DNA from: Asterias rubens
Lineage: Eukaryota > Echinodermata > Asteroidea > Forcipulatida > Asteriidae
Direction: 5' to 3'
DNA length: 64,000 nt
Assembly (NCBI RefSeq): GCF_902459465.1
Contig: NC_047067.1
Coordinates: 22,009,680-22,073,679, forward strand
Shown here: piece after piece, positions 35,301 to 50,300 of the stretch
Layout of the letters: every line of letters starts with the position of its first letter
Position numbering within the stretch: position 1 is the stretch's first letter
Made by a program: the position numbers and the translations under genes
Notes under the pieces: model-generated
What the model was told of the DNA's origin: nothing
The model's database searches: none
Seen by the model: the letters and a program-made list of their open reading frames with translations, nothing else

Positions 35301-38300
35301 AAAGTAGGGTCATAAAGCCGTGTTGTAATTATGAGGTGTCATGGCCGAGTGGATAAGAGCACCTAACTCAAGCTCTTGCGTTTCTGTTCAGCAGAGTGTG
35401 GGTTCGAATCCTGGTCGTGACACTGTGTCCTTGAGCAAGACACTTGGCTATTATTGCTTCTCTCCACCCAGGGGTAAATGGGTACCTGCGAGGACAGAGT
35501 TGGTTCTTGTGATTGATTAGCTTAGTGCGCTACATATTTTGCAGCAGTGGCTGTATACTCCACAGGGAGCTGAGATGGTTTTAGGAATAAATTAAGGCCC
35601 AGTGACCAGGGGTAATACTGTGGAAGCGCTATGAGACGCCCTTTGGGTTGGGTCAGGTCCTGTTTTGTTTTGTCTCGAAAGGTCTCGAAATCAAATTCGT
35701 GGAAAATTACTTCTTTATCGAAAACTACGTCACTTCAGAGGGAGCCGTTTCTCACAATGTTTTATACTATCAACCTCTCCCCATTACTCGTTACCAAATG
35801 AGGATTTATGCTGATAACTATTTTGAGTAATTACCAATAGTGTCCACTGCCTTTAAGCATAGTTTATTATTATTATTATTATTGAACAAAATTTAATTTC
35901 AACTTGTTCACATTATTTTCTTTTGGAAATGACTAACACTTTTGTTGGTTAATATATCTTGTTTCCATGTCTTATTTCTAGATGCTGTAGCTGTGAGTTC
36001 TGTGACGCCATTACCACGTGCAACGTGCGGTTCAAACATGACCATTCAGGAAGGAGGTATGATATTACTTATAGACCCATTGCACAACGCGCATTGCACT
36101 TGCGCGCACATCTCCTGTCTGTCACTTTTGTGGTCAAAGCATGCACAAAAAGATGGTACACATGTTTACGCACATTGGTTCGTAAACACGTGTACCATCC
36201 TTTTGTGAAAATTTTGACCCCCAAAATGGAGACGTGCGTGTATGCGCGCTGCGCATTGTTCAATGAGTCTATAGTAATTAATTTTTGCTATTTTAATGTC
36301 TTTGATGTTTGCTTCTTGTTTGCATGTTGTTGTGTTTGTCGTGGTTTTTTTCTTGGGGGGGGGGGTGGTTGAAGGAGGTTTTTGTAAAAAGTGACCATCC
36401 TCCAGTTTTCTTGTTTACATTTTGAGATTGTTTTCCTGTCTTCATTTCTATTTTTTAGGGATTAAAAAACCCAAAATAATAATTATAATAATAATTTTGA
36501 GAATCTTAGGCTTGAAAACTGTTTTGCCCATTCACAGGTTCGGTAATGCTGTCGACACCCAACTTTCCTCTCGATCCATACGACAACGATACGGTGTGTG
36601 AATGGATCATCACTGGTGTGACTGGCCTGAGAATCAATTTCAATCCCTTCGTCTTTTCTTTAGAAGCGGGGTACGTACACTTATGGATGAACTTCACTGC
36701 TAAAGGGTCTGGGTACTTTTTGTAGGACACGAATCACAATGTCCACAGATTTACATTAAAGCCATTATACACTTTCGGTAAACAGTATTGTTTACACAGT
36801 CCCACACTTCGTGTATCACAACTTATATATAAAATAAGAATCCTGTGGAAATTTAGGCTCAATCGGACATCGGAGTCAGGAGAAAATAACGGGAAAACCC
36901 ACTCCTGTTTTCGCGCGTTTCGCCGTTTCATGACATGTGTTTATAACAAATCCGTAATTCTTGCTAACGAGAATTTATATTGTTTGACCGTTTTCTCAAA
37001 AAGTAAAGCATTTCATGGACTAATATTTCAAGAGAAGTCTTTCACCATTACCTTCTATAAACCCTGTAAATTATTTGTAAATCTGTGAACTTTTTTGTTG
37101 TTTCTGTACCGAAAGGGTCCAATGGCTTTAAACTCACACAGTTTAAAGATAATAAATAGAAATCTTCTCTGAAAAGATTACTTGCTGAGTTGCTGTAGTT
37201 TTTGAGAAATAAGTAAAATATATACTGCAAACCATATACATGTAAGTAAAACAGGTCACAAAAAATTATTTTAGCATGTAAAGCGTATTTTCGTGACGTT
37301 GTTTTACTCATTTTACAAAAACTACAGCACCTCCGCAAGTAATTTTTTAAAGTAAGCTTTGTACTATCTTTATCTTCAAATGATGTATGTTTTTATGTTA
37401 ATCTGTGGACAGTGTGTTTGTGTTACAAAAAGTACCCAAATCATCATTTAGGCTGTGTTCATCTAGTGATGGTAAGACGTTACCCTCCTCATGTAAACGC
37501 CATTCACTTCTATTTCTTGCAGTTCTGGTCCATGTTGTTCCTGCATAAACCCTGATGTCATCTCTCCATCTTCTTTTCTGTCTACCTCGTTTCCTTTTCC
37601 CTGTCATTGGTTGCCAACCCATTTGTCTTGTTATCCATGTTCAGAGAAGCAATTATAGTAAAGTATATTGCTCAAGGACACAAGTGTCATGACCGGGATT
37701 CAAACCCACATCCCAATGACTTAACGACTTGAACTTGAATTCGTTGCTCTTTACCACTCGGCAATGACACCCTACAAATAAATAATTTAAACATACTTTT
37801 TTTCTTTCTTGGAATAGTTATGACTTTCTGGATATCGGTAATGGTGACGATCCTTCCGATGCATCGTCCCGTTTCTTGAGCTTGACGGGTAGTGGCCCTG
37901 GCGATCCTCTCACCTTAGAGTCTGACCAGGTTTGGCTTAGATTCCGCAGTGATTCTAGCTCAGAAGACGCAGGGGTTTATGCTACTCTGGAGCAACCAGC
38001 AGGTATGTCATTCTTAAACTGTTTCTGTGACGTCACTCTACTGTTCTAAGTGTAGATTATTTTTTACGAATCGTGAAAAAAGTTATTCATGTGTTTTGTC
38101 AAGTATTTTCGTGGACAGCTTGCAAAATGAGTACCTTTATTAAAATAGTAGGTATACACATTCAAACCGGGGACCTATAACAAAAGAGGACAATAGGGTC
38201 ATTGGTTCAGGAAAGGTCCACGGTTGGAAAACGTGTATAAAACCAATGGGAGATGTTGCAAAAAAGTTAGAGTATAAACAAAAGAGGGACAATAGGAAGT

Positions 38301-41300
38301 CTACGGATGCAGGCGTATACAAGCTTGTGTGAGTTTGGCAATACCTCATAGCAAAAAATAAGTAAATAAAATGGGCTAGATGTTGTCACACACACCTTAT
38401 TGGCTAATTGTAACTGTAAACCCAAACAACATGTTGAGCATAAAGAGGACTGCATCACCTCGCCAGTTATTGAGTCACTGACATAAATTATATGTTAATC
38501 TCAAGTGGAAGTGTCGTGGCCGTTAAGAGCACCGAGTTCAAACTCTGGTGTTTCTGATCAGCAGAGTGTGGGTTCGAATCGCGAGCTGTGGCACTTGTGT
38601 CCTTAAGCAAGACACTTTACCATTGCCTCGTCCTTCGACGTTGGTCCCATGTGTTGTGTAACGCATGTAAAAGAACCAAGTGCACTTGTGCACAAAAGAG
38701 AAGGGGTTCGCCCCGGTGTTCCTGGCTGTGGCTGCTGACATAATTGGGTCTCCGAATTCATCACTGCAATAACCTATCTTTCTGAAAGTTTGTTTATACT
38801 CAGCGCCTTGAGTACCTTGTTTGGTAGATACGTGCTCTATATAAGACTTCAATATTATTATTATTATTATTAACTTTGTATCTCAAGATTGTGGAGGTGT
38901 CCTGTACATAAATGAGTCCAACCCGACCGTAACAGTTTCCGTCGGGAGCTACGTCGACAACTTCCATTGTCAGTGGGTTATATATGGAAGGCCTGATCGC
39001 TTCATCAGCGGCAACATAACAAGCTTCTCAACAGGTAAAAACAAAATCAAATCTCTGCAACTTAAACTTCATATTTATTTATTTATTTCTTATTTAAGGC
39101 CCGGTCACACAGGCCTTGATAACGAGAACGAAAATGACAACGATAAAAATGCATGCCCTCGATTGGTTGAAATGCTCCACGCAGAATACGCCCAGGCTCA
39201 TTCAACCAATCGAGGGCGTGCATTTTTATCGTTCTCATCCTGTGTGACCGGGCCTTTACCCTGGGGAAACCTCTCAGTGAAACACTGTTTTTCAGAGGTG
39301 CCCATCAACTACAAACAAATACGTGATTGTGAGTGTCACATGAGGCAATTTTTACAGAGAGGCAAGCAGTGCATGCTACAGGACAACTTTGATAGCATAT
39401 GAGTCATTTGTCAAACGATGTCTTTCGATCCCCGTGAAAAATTAATATGTGAACATTTAAGTGTGAATTTATTTTTTTTTTTTAAGCTGGTTGTCTGTAA
39501 ATAAGCCATTTGTGAGTTAGATTTGAATAATGTTTGGTACAATGACTTGCATCGGTCACCAGTTACCGCTTACATTTGAATTCCTCAGACTATAGAGACA
39601 GTTGCTATGTCAAATGATTCGGGGCAAACATTTGTATAGCAACCTCCAGATGAGCAGACCCTGGTACCATTGAGCCATACACATCCATTCAGAATTGTGT
39701 ATAACAACTTAATATTGTATGGTGTTCTTACACGCGATTGTGCAATTTATTGGATATAAGGCGCTTTTTAAGTGCTGCTTTATTATCTTTATTTTTTGTG
39801 TGTGTAGAAGAGGTGTATGATGTCGTTGAGGTAGGCACCGGGGCAAATCCAGCCGACCCAAGTTCACGTATCAAGACGATATCAGGAAGCATGGCTACCG
39901 AGGAGTTCAACACACTTACGAATACCTTGTGGGTCACGTTTACCAGTGATGGATCAAATACTGATCAAGGATTCTCCATGACGTTCAGTGAAGGTAAGCT
40001 TGGTTGCTTAGCAAAATGCTTAGCTCAACTAACTAAAGTTTACTCACATTGGAAACCGCAATAGTTACTTATGACGTTGCAGTTAGCTGTTAGGTTCTGA
40101 ACAATTACTAAGGCCTAATTTCATAGAGCTGCCTAAAGGTACTGGCAACTTGGAAAATTACTCAAAATAATGGTTAGCATAAAAACTTAATTGGGAACGA
40201 GCAATGAAGAGCTGTTGATAGTAAAAAACAATTAGGAGAATCGGCTCTCTCTGAAATAACAGAGGTTTTGAGAAAGAGGTAATTTTTCACGCAAAAAAAT
40301 TAAAGACTTCAGACCTGAAAGCACAAAAACTAATGTGCAATAAGGGTGTTCCTTATTTCACTATTCTCTTGCAATTTTGATGACCAATAGAGTCAATATT
40401 TTCGCAGATTTATTATTTTATGCATATGTTGGGATAGACCTGGTGAGAATACTGGTCTCTCACAATTAACAAAGGTGTCCAGTGCCTTTAAGCAGAAAAT
40501 ATTGGTTAACACTTTTCTTCTTAGCAAAACTAAGCAGTATACAGACGCTGTTGTGGCTGGTAACCTTATTATGGTAAGAACAATACATATTGTTGTGATG
40601 TACCATTTACGATGGTCTCACAAGTTTGATTTTTGTATCGATTTTTTGTTCCTCAAGATTTTTTGAGCATATTTTTTTTGCAACATATTTTTGTGATAAA
40701 TATATCCACTAATGATTTTTTTTCTCGCTAGATTTTTTGTGCGGCATCACAACTCTACTGGAAAAACAGGGTACCGTTGTGTCGCCTGGTTACCCAGCAC
40801 CCTACCCAAGCAATGCCGATTGTCAATGGATTGTACAAGCTCGTGGTGGATACAACCTCAAACTAACCTTCAATGAATTTGAGACGGAAGAAGGCTTTGA
40901 TAAGTTGCTCATTGGGGGACTCGAACCCCAAGACCCGGAGTGGTCTCCTTACTATGTAAGTCTTTCATTTTTGACGATCAATTTATAATTCCATTTACTT
41001 TTTTTTCCCCCGAACTATAGAAGCCTTTTTCAACCCATTTGGAAAGGACCGGTTACTATTACAACTTGGGGGTACAATCATGCATAAATCTCTTTTAGGA
41101 GGAGTGTCGATCTTAACAAAGACAAAAACACTCCTTCTAAAAGAGATTGGATCCACAACTTTCACTCTTTTGTACTGAGTACTTTTATATGCACTTTAAC
41201 ACTCCTGATGGGCCCTTCAAAGCGCTCAGAATTATTTTCTTGGAAGATATTGCAAAGCTACCTTTTGAAGTATGAGACCTTTTCCATAACATAGCACCAT

Positions 41301-44300
41301 GCAATTCTTCACAAGGTGTTGTGGTGCAATATGCAGCCAATCAAACCAGGAAGACCTGGGCGAACCCCTTCTCTTTATGGTAAGTGCACTGGGTTATTTA
41401 ACACGTATTACACAACACGTGGGACCCATGGCTTTACGTCCCATCGGAAGGACCAAGCAAATGGTTTATGCTGAGATGGTTTAAGAAATGATTTAAGGCC
41501 CAGTGACCAGGGGTAACAATGTTGGAAGTGCTTTTAGACAGCCTGTACAGGTGTGAAAAGCGCTATATAAAAACTTGTTAGTATTGTTATGATTATTATA
41601 GAAGTAGAAATAACAACAATGGTATTTTTTTCAGGAATTGAGTGGTAACCTAATGCCCGATGAGCTTATAAGTACCTTCAACGGCGTTTCTCTGCGTTTT
41701 GTCTCGGATGGTTCCAATGTAGCAACAGGATTCTCTCTCAACTATGAAGAAATCTGTAAGTATCAAGTAAAACTGTAAAACCAAGTAAAACATAGAATTC
41801 GAACTGCCCCTAGCTACCGGGCAATCTCGGTGGTCTAGTTGGCAAGACACATCTTTAGAATTGCAGAGGTTTTGGGTTCGAATCCCACCTGAGTAATATG
41901 CCTGTGATTTTTGTTTATAGAACTCGGGTACGTACTAAGTTTACAGTGCTACCAGACATCGATGTATATGGGTAAAAACCAATGAATATTATTATTTTAT
42001 TACTAATTTTATGTTGACAGTTTACTGCCCGGATGGTTATGAGGTTGGAAACGATGGGGAGACATGCTACAAGTTTTCCCTGGCCCCTGCCAGTTGGGAA
42101 GATGCAAGAGATGAATGCTATGGCGTTTCGGACGGAGATTTGCTGGTCATTAATGACCAGGCAGAGTTCGACTACATCGCTGCTAAGAGTGCAAATATCA
42201 GCGGGGACTGGTGGGTGGGTAAGTGACTCATCAACCTTTGAACTTTCACCCTAAAAAGATTTGCTTTTTCTGAATATGGTTTTCTTTTGTCAATTATGGG
42301 TCTTAATGTGGGGAAGATATTTCCCAAGAAAAATTATGTAATGCTCCGTATTTTTTACCCTGTTAGGGCGCTCTCACTAGAAGTTTTAATCAGCAATCTG
42401 TCACTTTTGTTGCGTCATAGTTTTAGGTTGCTTTACAGGTGGATTGTAATGGCTCCTTTAAAAGTCTTATTGTCCGTGATGGATATGATGTCTTTGGTGG
42501 TAATGTTTTCCAGTCTTCAATAACCGAATCGGGTATGAATGAATATACCCCCCGAAGTGATACAATATGTTTGAGAGCGCCCTCACATGGTCAAAAATAT
42601 GGCGCATTTGGAAAGTTCTGTTAAAAAAAATGACTTTCCTAGCCTGGATTACATCTGTTTTGTTTTTTGTTTTGTTGGTTCTGGTTAGGATGGTATGATC
42701 AATCCGTCGAGGGACAATGGAGCTGGGTTGATTGCCAGGCTAGCACTGTCTGGGCCGATTCAAACTGGGTGAATGGCTCCCGAGGCGTCGACTCCATGGT
42801 TAACGATTGCGGAATGCTGGTGGGAAGTTCGGGTCTTCTCAACGACGGTAACTGCAGCGCTCCGATGATGTTCGTTTGTGAAACAACTAAGAAAGGTGAA
42901 AATCGTGGTCATAGCGGACATTTTGAACACCACGGCTTAAGCTTGGTCTCAGGCATAGGCATCCAGTAAATTGACTAGAGCGGGATTTGAACCAACGACC
43001 TCCTGAAACTTGCCAGTGTTCTACAGACTGAGCTAATTAGCACTACATTGGCAAAGATATTGACAAAATAGGGAGACCGCCAACATAGGCTAGGTAGCTC
43101 AGTTGGTAGAGCACCGGCACCTTAATCTGTAGCTTGTTGGTTCAAATGACACTCGGTCAATTTGTCTTTGTTCAACCCCCAAACCATTTAAAATTTAGTC
43201 GGTTTCCCTTGTGGTTTACTATTTGATATCTCTAACAAATTACGACGGGGTCCGAGTCGTGGCTTTGTAAATAATAATAATAATAATAATAATGGTAGTG
43301 GCTTCTTATATAGCGCGCATATCCGTCACTCAGTGACACTCCTGGCGCTGTACTCAGTGACACTCCTGGCACTGTAACATACAGTATTTCCTCCAAGGTC
43401 TATGGGACATAGGCCCTTTTTGAAACTAAGACTTTGGCTTTGGATTCGGCTGGAGGCTCCGTTCACTCGTCTGAAGCCCTTAGCGCGTATACCCAAAGCT
43501 CGTGCAAATTGTCAAAACAACCGGCGGGGCCAAGCTGGCCTGAGCCGGATCCAAAGCCGAAGCCGTCATTTCGAAAAGGGCCTATGTTTGAATTATGAGA
43601 CCTAATCCTTAGCATTATGTAATGGTTTACAAGGTGTTGTGGCGCAATATGCTGCCAACCAAACCCGGAACACCAAGCAAACCCCCTAAAGGGCCGTATT
43701 GACTGAGAAATTCTCCCCGAAATGCCTGCATAATGATCTCAATTGGTTATCTTGTGACTTTACTTCAGCGTACACATACTCGGACGCCAAGCCAAACCGC
43801 ATCCGTGGAACAGCGACCTCCCCGTCTGACATCCTTCTCTCGTGGCGTCTCTCCCAGGTTGGATGCGATCTTCGGGGCTACCAGATTCGTTACAATACCA
43901 CTGCCGCCTTGGATCAGTTTGTCTACCTCGACGTCACCGACCCTCAGGCCACCAGCGTGGAAGTGTCCGGCCTCATGGCCGAAACCAACTACCTCTTTGA
44001 GTTTGTCATCGATACATTCTCCTATGGACTGTCATCTTACAGAACTGCAAAGTCAATTTTTGCAATGACGGAAATAGCTTATGAAGATAGTGAGTAGAAA
44101 ACTTTGATTGTGTAAACTGTACTACTTTTAATAATAATAATAGTAACTAGTTCTTTACAATCAACGTATTAGTGCGCTTTACAATAGTGCCCTTGTCATT
44201 AGGCCAATAACAGTCCTGTAATCTTTCTCAGCTCTCTGGGGTGTATACATCCCCAGAGCTGCCGAGGCGCTCCGTAGGCTTTTTCAAACGCAATATCAAC

Positions 44301-47300
44301 CTCTACACTTAACCTCAGGTACCAATTTATACCCCTGGGTGAAGTGGAGCAATTAAAGCAATCTTGCTCAAGGATGGTCAGGTTGGTGTAAGTGGTGTCT
44401 TGCCTCGCCTTCAACCTCTAGGACCCCCTGTTCAAATCCCACCGGGGGCACTATGTGGATTGGGTTTTCAGTCCCTACCTGACTGCGTGGGTTTTCCCTG
44501 GAATAATTCTGTGGGGTTTTCCTCCACCATCTAAAACTGAAATGTTGTCATCCTCTTCTGTTCTCATTTGGCTGTAGAGTGTTGAGAATATTTATCCAAT
44601 GACCGAGACCCAAACCCACACTCCGATGCCTTAACAATGCAAGATGTAATATTTATGCAAATCACAGTTTTCTTCCCTGTTAGTTGTACACCTTGACGTA
44701 GATCCACAAGAACCATAAATCCTGCATTTTATGTAACCAGCTGTTGATTTCACCAAACTCTTCTTAACTTAGGATTAATCCGAGGACTTAGGATGAGGTC
44801 AGTTCTGTATCCGAAGACGTTAGGACGCATTAAACCCATCCTAAGCTTAGGACGAGGAATTCATCCTAATTTGAGATTAATCCTAGCGTTGCGTGAAAAC
44901 AGCTGCAGCAGTGTTCTCATTTTCTCACTCCTTTTTTATGTGTGAAGGGTGTACAACTGGCTTTGTCTACGTGGATGGAGCTTGCTTCAAGTTCGGCCGG
45001 CAGCTGCTGTCTTGGGAAGAGGCCAGGGCAGACTGTCGTTTGACCCCTGGAGCCAACCTCGCTATCATTGATAACGAGTCCGAGCTGAATATGGTACTCA
45101 ACCTGACGGGCGGTAGCGATTGGTGGATCGGTGAGTCACTGCTCAATGTAAAAACCTTAAGCGTCTGGGCCTAAGCTGCTTATGCAGAAAATATTGCTTT
45201 ACTTTTTTCTGCTCAGCAGAAATGAGCAGGATACCAGTCAAAATTGTTTACATGCGAAATGGTATTTTGGCTGGTAACCTTACTCTGGTAAGCATAATTA
45301 TTTTGTGCTTGGTTAATTTTTGTGCTGAAGCAGCTTTATGTGGGTCCTGTGGGCTAGTTTCATTACGCTGCTTAATAAGCAGAAAATAGTGCTTAACAAT
45401 TTTCTGCTAAACAGAAATGAGCAGGATACCAGTCACAAATTGGTAGTTTGGCTGGTAGCCTAACACTGGTAAGCGAAATGTTGCTATGCTTAGCTACTTG
45501 TTTTGCTTAAGCAGCTCTGGTTTTATAAGAGTTTGAGTTGTGGGCAACTTGTTATAACTGGCCCAAGCACAGCTCACACTGACTGAAGCATCAAGCAGAA
45601 AAACTCAGCTCTTCTCGGAGCCATCACTATACTCAAAACAGATTTTGACATGGTGTCATGGGAAAACTTACTTAAAGTTTTTCTCTACCATCCACCACGT
45701 CTTATCTTATTATACTCTATACCAATTTTTGTCCTCTACATTAAAATGCTTTTCAGGCCTGAATGACCGATCAACAGAAGGACGATTTAGATGGACAGAC
45801 TGCTCCGACCTGAATCAGTGGCAGAGTGACCAGTGGGCTGACGGTCAACCGGACAACAGGACTGATAACGAGGACTGTGGCCAGCTTCTCGAGAGTGGAC
45901 GATGGAACGATTGGGACTGTAACAGACCAGTTCAATACATCTGTAAAATCATCCAGCTAGGTAGGTGGATATAAAATAGGAATTTAAAAAAAATCACCAC
46001 TTCGGTCAAGTGGTTAAGACTTCAGGGCCAAATTTCAGGGGTGTACTTACTGTAAGCTAAGAATCAGTGCTAACGGAAGTAGGGATTTTCGCGCTTACGT
46101 ATATAGCGCATTTCATGGGTTAGCAGGGAAGTTTTAATAACAATAATAATAATAATAATAATAATAATATCAAAGTCTTATATAGCTTACATGTATAGTC
46201 TTAACCTGTGCGCGTTCGCACTCCACGTTATTAGGCATTCTTCGCTTGAGCAGCTAGCGCAGAAATTTGGCACTTGTACAGTAAGCGGAGAATGGTGGTC
46301 ATAAGTGCAGAATTCGGTGGTAGGCAGAGCCATAAGATTGGGCCCTGCTCTAGGGTTTTGGATTGGAATTCCGACTGATAAGCGCCTCTGGGCCCATTTT
46401 CATAGAGCTGCTTAAGCAGAAAATATTACTTAATAGCTCTCTATGCTTAGCAGAAATGAGTAGGATACTAATCACAAATGGTGTATGTAACATGGTAGTT
46501 TGGCCGGTACCCTTATTTTAGTAAGCATAATTTGTTCTTACATGTAGCACCTTTTTTGTGCCTAAGCAGCTTTATGAAATTGGGCCCTGCTGTGTTTTCC
46601 TTCAAATCAATCGTCAATTTTCTTGTTTTGTCTAGATTTTGAACCAGAAGATGTCAACCCCAACAACCTCACAGGGACTGCTCTGTCGAAGGCCGTGATT
46701 GAGGTTCAGTGGACGCCCTCAACGTACGATTGTGACGTTCTCGGATACACTGTCAGCTGGATGGAACAAACCGCCTCGAACGCTTCCATGGCGTCCATGG
46801 TCACTGTCGTCGGGGGAGACATGACCATGGTGAGGATCGATGGCCTGATGGCGCTTACGACGTACTCCGTCAGCGTCGCTGCTGAAACCGCCGAGGGACC
46901 TCTGCCGTTCGTTCAGCCAGTTCTTGTACAAACTTCTAATGTGACAGGTGATATACTCGCACTCCAATAAAGCCTGGGCGACTAGTGAAATTTACTACTC
47001 GACTAGTCCTGCCTCAAATAGTTCTGACTTTGACACTAGTCGCGACTAATTTTTAATTCCCAAGATGCATGTTGTGGCATGTTGTTTACTGCAGGCACAA
47101 TATAGTAAAATTCGTGCTGAAAGGATTGAAGTCACTGATGTCTGATTGTAAATAGTTGTGATGAGCGGCACAATTCGTTCACCAAGCAGGTAGTCGCGAC
47201 TATTACTGTAGTAGTCATTGAGGCACGACTAAACGAGTAGTTGAATAAACGGTAGTCACGACCTCGACACTAGTCGCACTAGGCGCCAGGCTTATCCATT

Positions 47301-50300
47301 AATAAAAAATACACACACATTGTGAATTGATGCCACAGTCCAAATCGACTGTTTCTATTTTGTGCTGGGTACCGAATGTTTTTTCGGGAAACCGGACACT
47401 GAACACAAAACGGTGGGTACACCAAACCCCCAAAAGCGGGTTTACCAGACCCTGAGAAGTGGGTGTATCAAGCCCCCCAAATTGGGTATACCAGGCCCTT
47501 ACAAGGGGGTACACCAGACCCCAAATGCGGGTACACCAAACCTCCCCAAAACAGGTACACTAGACCCCAAAATTGCTGGATATATGCCAGCTATTTCAGC
47601 CCAAACCATATTGTGTAGACAAAAATGGTTATCCCTAATAAAACAAAATTTACATTTTTACACTTGTTTATTACTTGTATGTTTTCTGTATCCTGAAGTG
47701 ATCTTCTGTCCTGACGGTTTCGAGCCTGGACACAATGACATCTGCTACAAGTTCGGCCGGCAGATGGCAACGTTCGAGGAAGCAAGAGCCGACTGTCAGA
47801 GGGCTCCTGGGGGCGACCTTGCCGTCATTGAAGATGATGCCGAGAAAAATTACATTCTCAACAAGACCGCTGGTGGTGATTGGTGGATTGGTAAGTGTGA
47901 ATATTCATGAATCCTGCCATTGTATGTAAGATGTAACGATTGGTTGAAAGTGGGGAATGAATATTCATATGAAGAAGCATCGATGGTGATTGGTGATTGG
48001 TAAGCGTGAATATTCATGAATCCTGCACCCTGTCTGTAAAATGTAATACTCCTCTATTATTATTCATGCAAGACGTCGCCATTCTAAGCCAAAGCAAGGC
48101 CATCGGCGCAGCCACCGAACTAGGACCGAGTGGCTGGTACTGGTGGTGGCGCAACGTGCGCAGATGGCCTCATTTTAGGTTAGAATTGTGACTTCATGCA
48201 TGAATATTAAGAGAGGCATATGATTGGTCGAAAGTTGAGAATGAATATTCATATGAAGAAGCACTGATGGTGATTGGTGGATTGGTAGCATGAATATTCC
48301 TGCAGACGCCATGTTGTGGGCAGGTGTTTGAGTTTAAAAGAAAGGAATCAAATGCTAACAAATGTCTCCTTGCCTTTATTTTGTAACAAACTAGGATTAA
48401 ATGACCGTTCCAAAGAGGGTACATTTAGATGGACAGACTGCAGCCGTTTGACCGCCTGGCAGAGCACTCAGTGGGCCGCTGGTCAACCAGATGACCCCAC
48501 TGGAACTGAGGACTGTGTCCAGTTTAACAGTGTTGGAGATTGGAATGACCAGTTGTGTGACCAGAGGATGCCATACGTCTGTGAAATACTACCTGAAGGT
48601 ATGTCCGTCCACAATCGTTTGTCTTGTCATTTTTTGTTATATATTTTTTTTTTATGCAAGTCGCCAGACACACAAGGCCTGAAGGCCACTTCAAGGTGTG
48701 GGCTACAATTATTTTTATTCCAGAGGCCGTTGCCACCTACTCCTAGGGCTGAAACAGGGGTACCCCTTTTACAGTCCATACGGATGTAGGCTTGGGTATC
48801 ATCAATCCAAAGCCTAAGCCTGGTTGGTAGAGCAGAAACCACTACCTCCCCAATTTTACGTAGAAAGTGTCACAACCGGGATTCCAACTCACACCCTGCT
48901 GATCAGACACCAGAGCTTGAATCCGGTGCTCTAAACCTCTCGGCCATGACACGCCATGTTTGTCTCTTAATCGTCAACCCTCAACGTATGCCCTGCTCGA
49001 TCATAACCCTCATTTTTTATTTCCAAGAGAGCCTTGCTCGAACATAACCCCTTGAAGTGTGACATTGAAATATTTAAAATATATTGGATGCTTTCATTTG
49101 TCCTGTGGTCGATCCATTCTGTGTTACAGACTACGCAGAACGCACCGTCAACAGATGCATCAAGTTATAGAGCTACCGGCCCCCCTCTCAATCTTTTTTC
49201 AATCTTGCAATACGTCTTACTGTACGCAGTTCAGGGTGACCACATAAAAACATGATTCATTTGAAATGTATTACGCCGAAATACATGCATTTTTACACGC
49301 GCCTAGCACCCTCGGGAGTCCTCTTTCCCATTCTGAAAAAGTGTATGGCTTTGCGATCTTTATTTGTTGTTTTACCCCGATATTTCTGAAGGGATTTAAA
49401 CCGGTCGCTAGCAACCGGTCATGAAAGATTCAAACAAACCCAATACATTTCGAAAGGAAATTGACAACTCCAATCCTCCAATTTTAAATGTTTGTGTCAA
49501 CAGTTTTTGTTCCTGAGGACGCTAATCCAAGTAACTTCAGCGTGGAATCCCCAACCCCCTTCTCCATCCAGCTGTCATGGGTCCCCTCGGTCTTCGACTG
49601 CGACCTCAAGGGTTACGCCATCTTGTGGAGGATCGGAGATGGTCCCCGTCAAACCCTCACGCTGGACGGAGCCGAGACTGACCAGGTATTCTTGGATGAT
49701 CTAACCCCCGGACAGAGTTATTCCTTCCAGATCGCTGCGGAGACGTTTGTACGCATCCTACCCTTCAGTGAGATCCAGAACGTTACTTTGTCTAGCAATA
49801 CAAGTAAGTCAAATGTTTTCTTAAGCACTCTTAATCTGTTTTTCTTAAATTGTCCAGTATTTTTCTTAACTTGCTAAAATGTTTTACCTCTATAATCGGA
49901 CCCATTTGAGGTTAAGAGCGCCATATCAAAATCCATTTTTTAGCCCTTATTTTCCACGGTGAACATAGATATATGGTTTAAGTCAACTTTTTTCTTATCC
50001 TGAAACAGAGCAGAATACACTTATTGAAATGTCAAGACCACATCGGCTCTACGGCTCTTTTCAGAGCCCACCGGCTCTTTTCAGAGCCATCACTTCTCCC
50101 AAAGAGATTTTACACCATGCTTGTTTACTATTGATAGTTAATTCTTATCCACACCATGCAAAGCTTCAAACACCACTTGAAATATGCTTATTAAAAAGTA
50201 AAGTTTTTGGTTTGTGTTAGTTAAATAACAATGTAATACAATTCTCTTGTAGAACCTACATTTTTTCTGCAACCAACTTTTTCAACTTTTTCCAACCCCA

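Noticed and set aside
43088..43160. A tRNA gene on the plus strand
   Set aside because: A and B boxes are present, but acceptor and T stems do not pair well and another tRNA-like relic lies next to it; SINE origin is more likely.
47385..47590. A CRISPR-like or regulatory repeat array
   Set aside because: Units vary in length and sequence and there are no unique spacers; it is a degenerate minisatellite in an animal intron.
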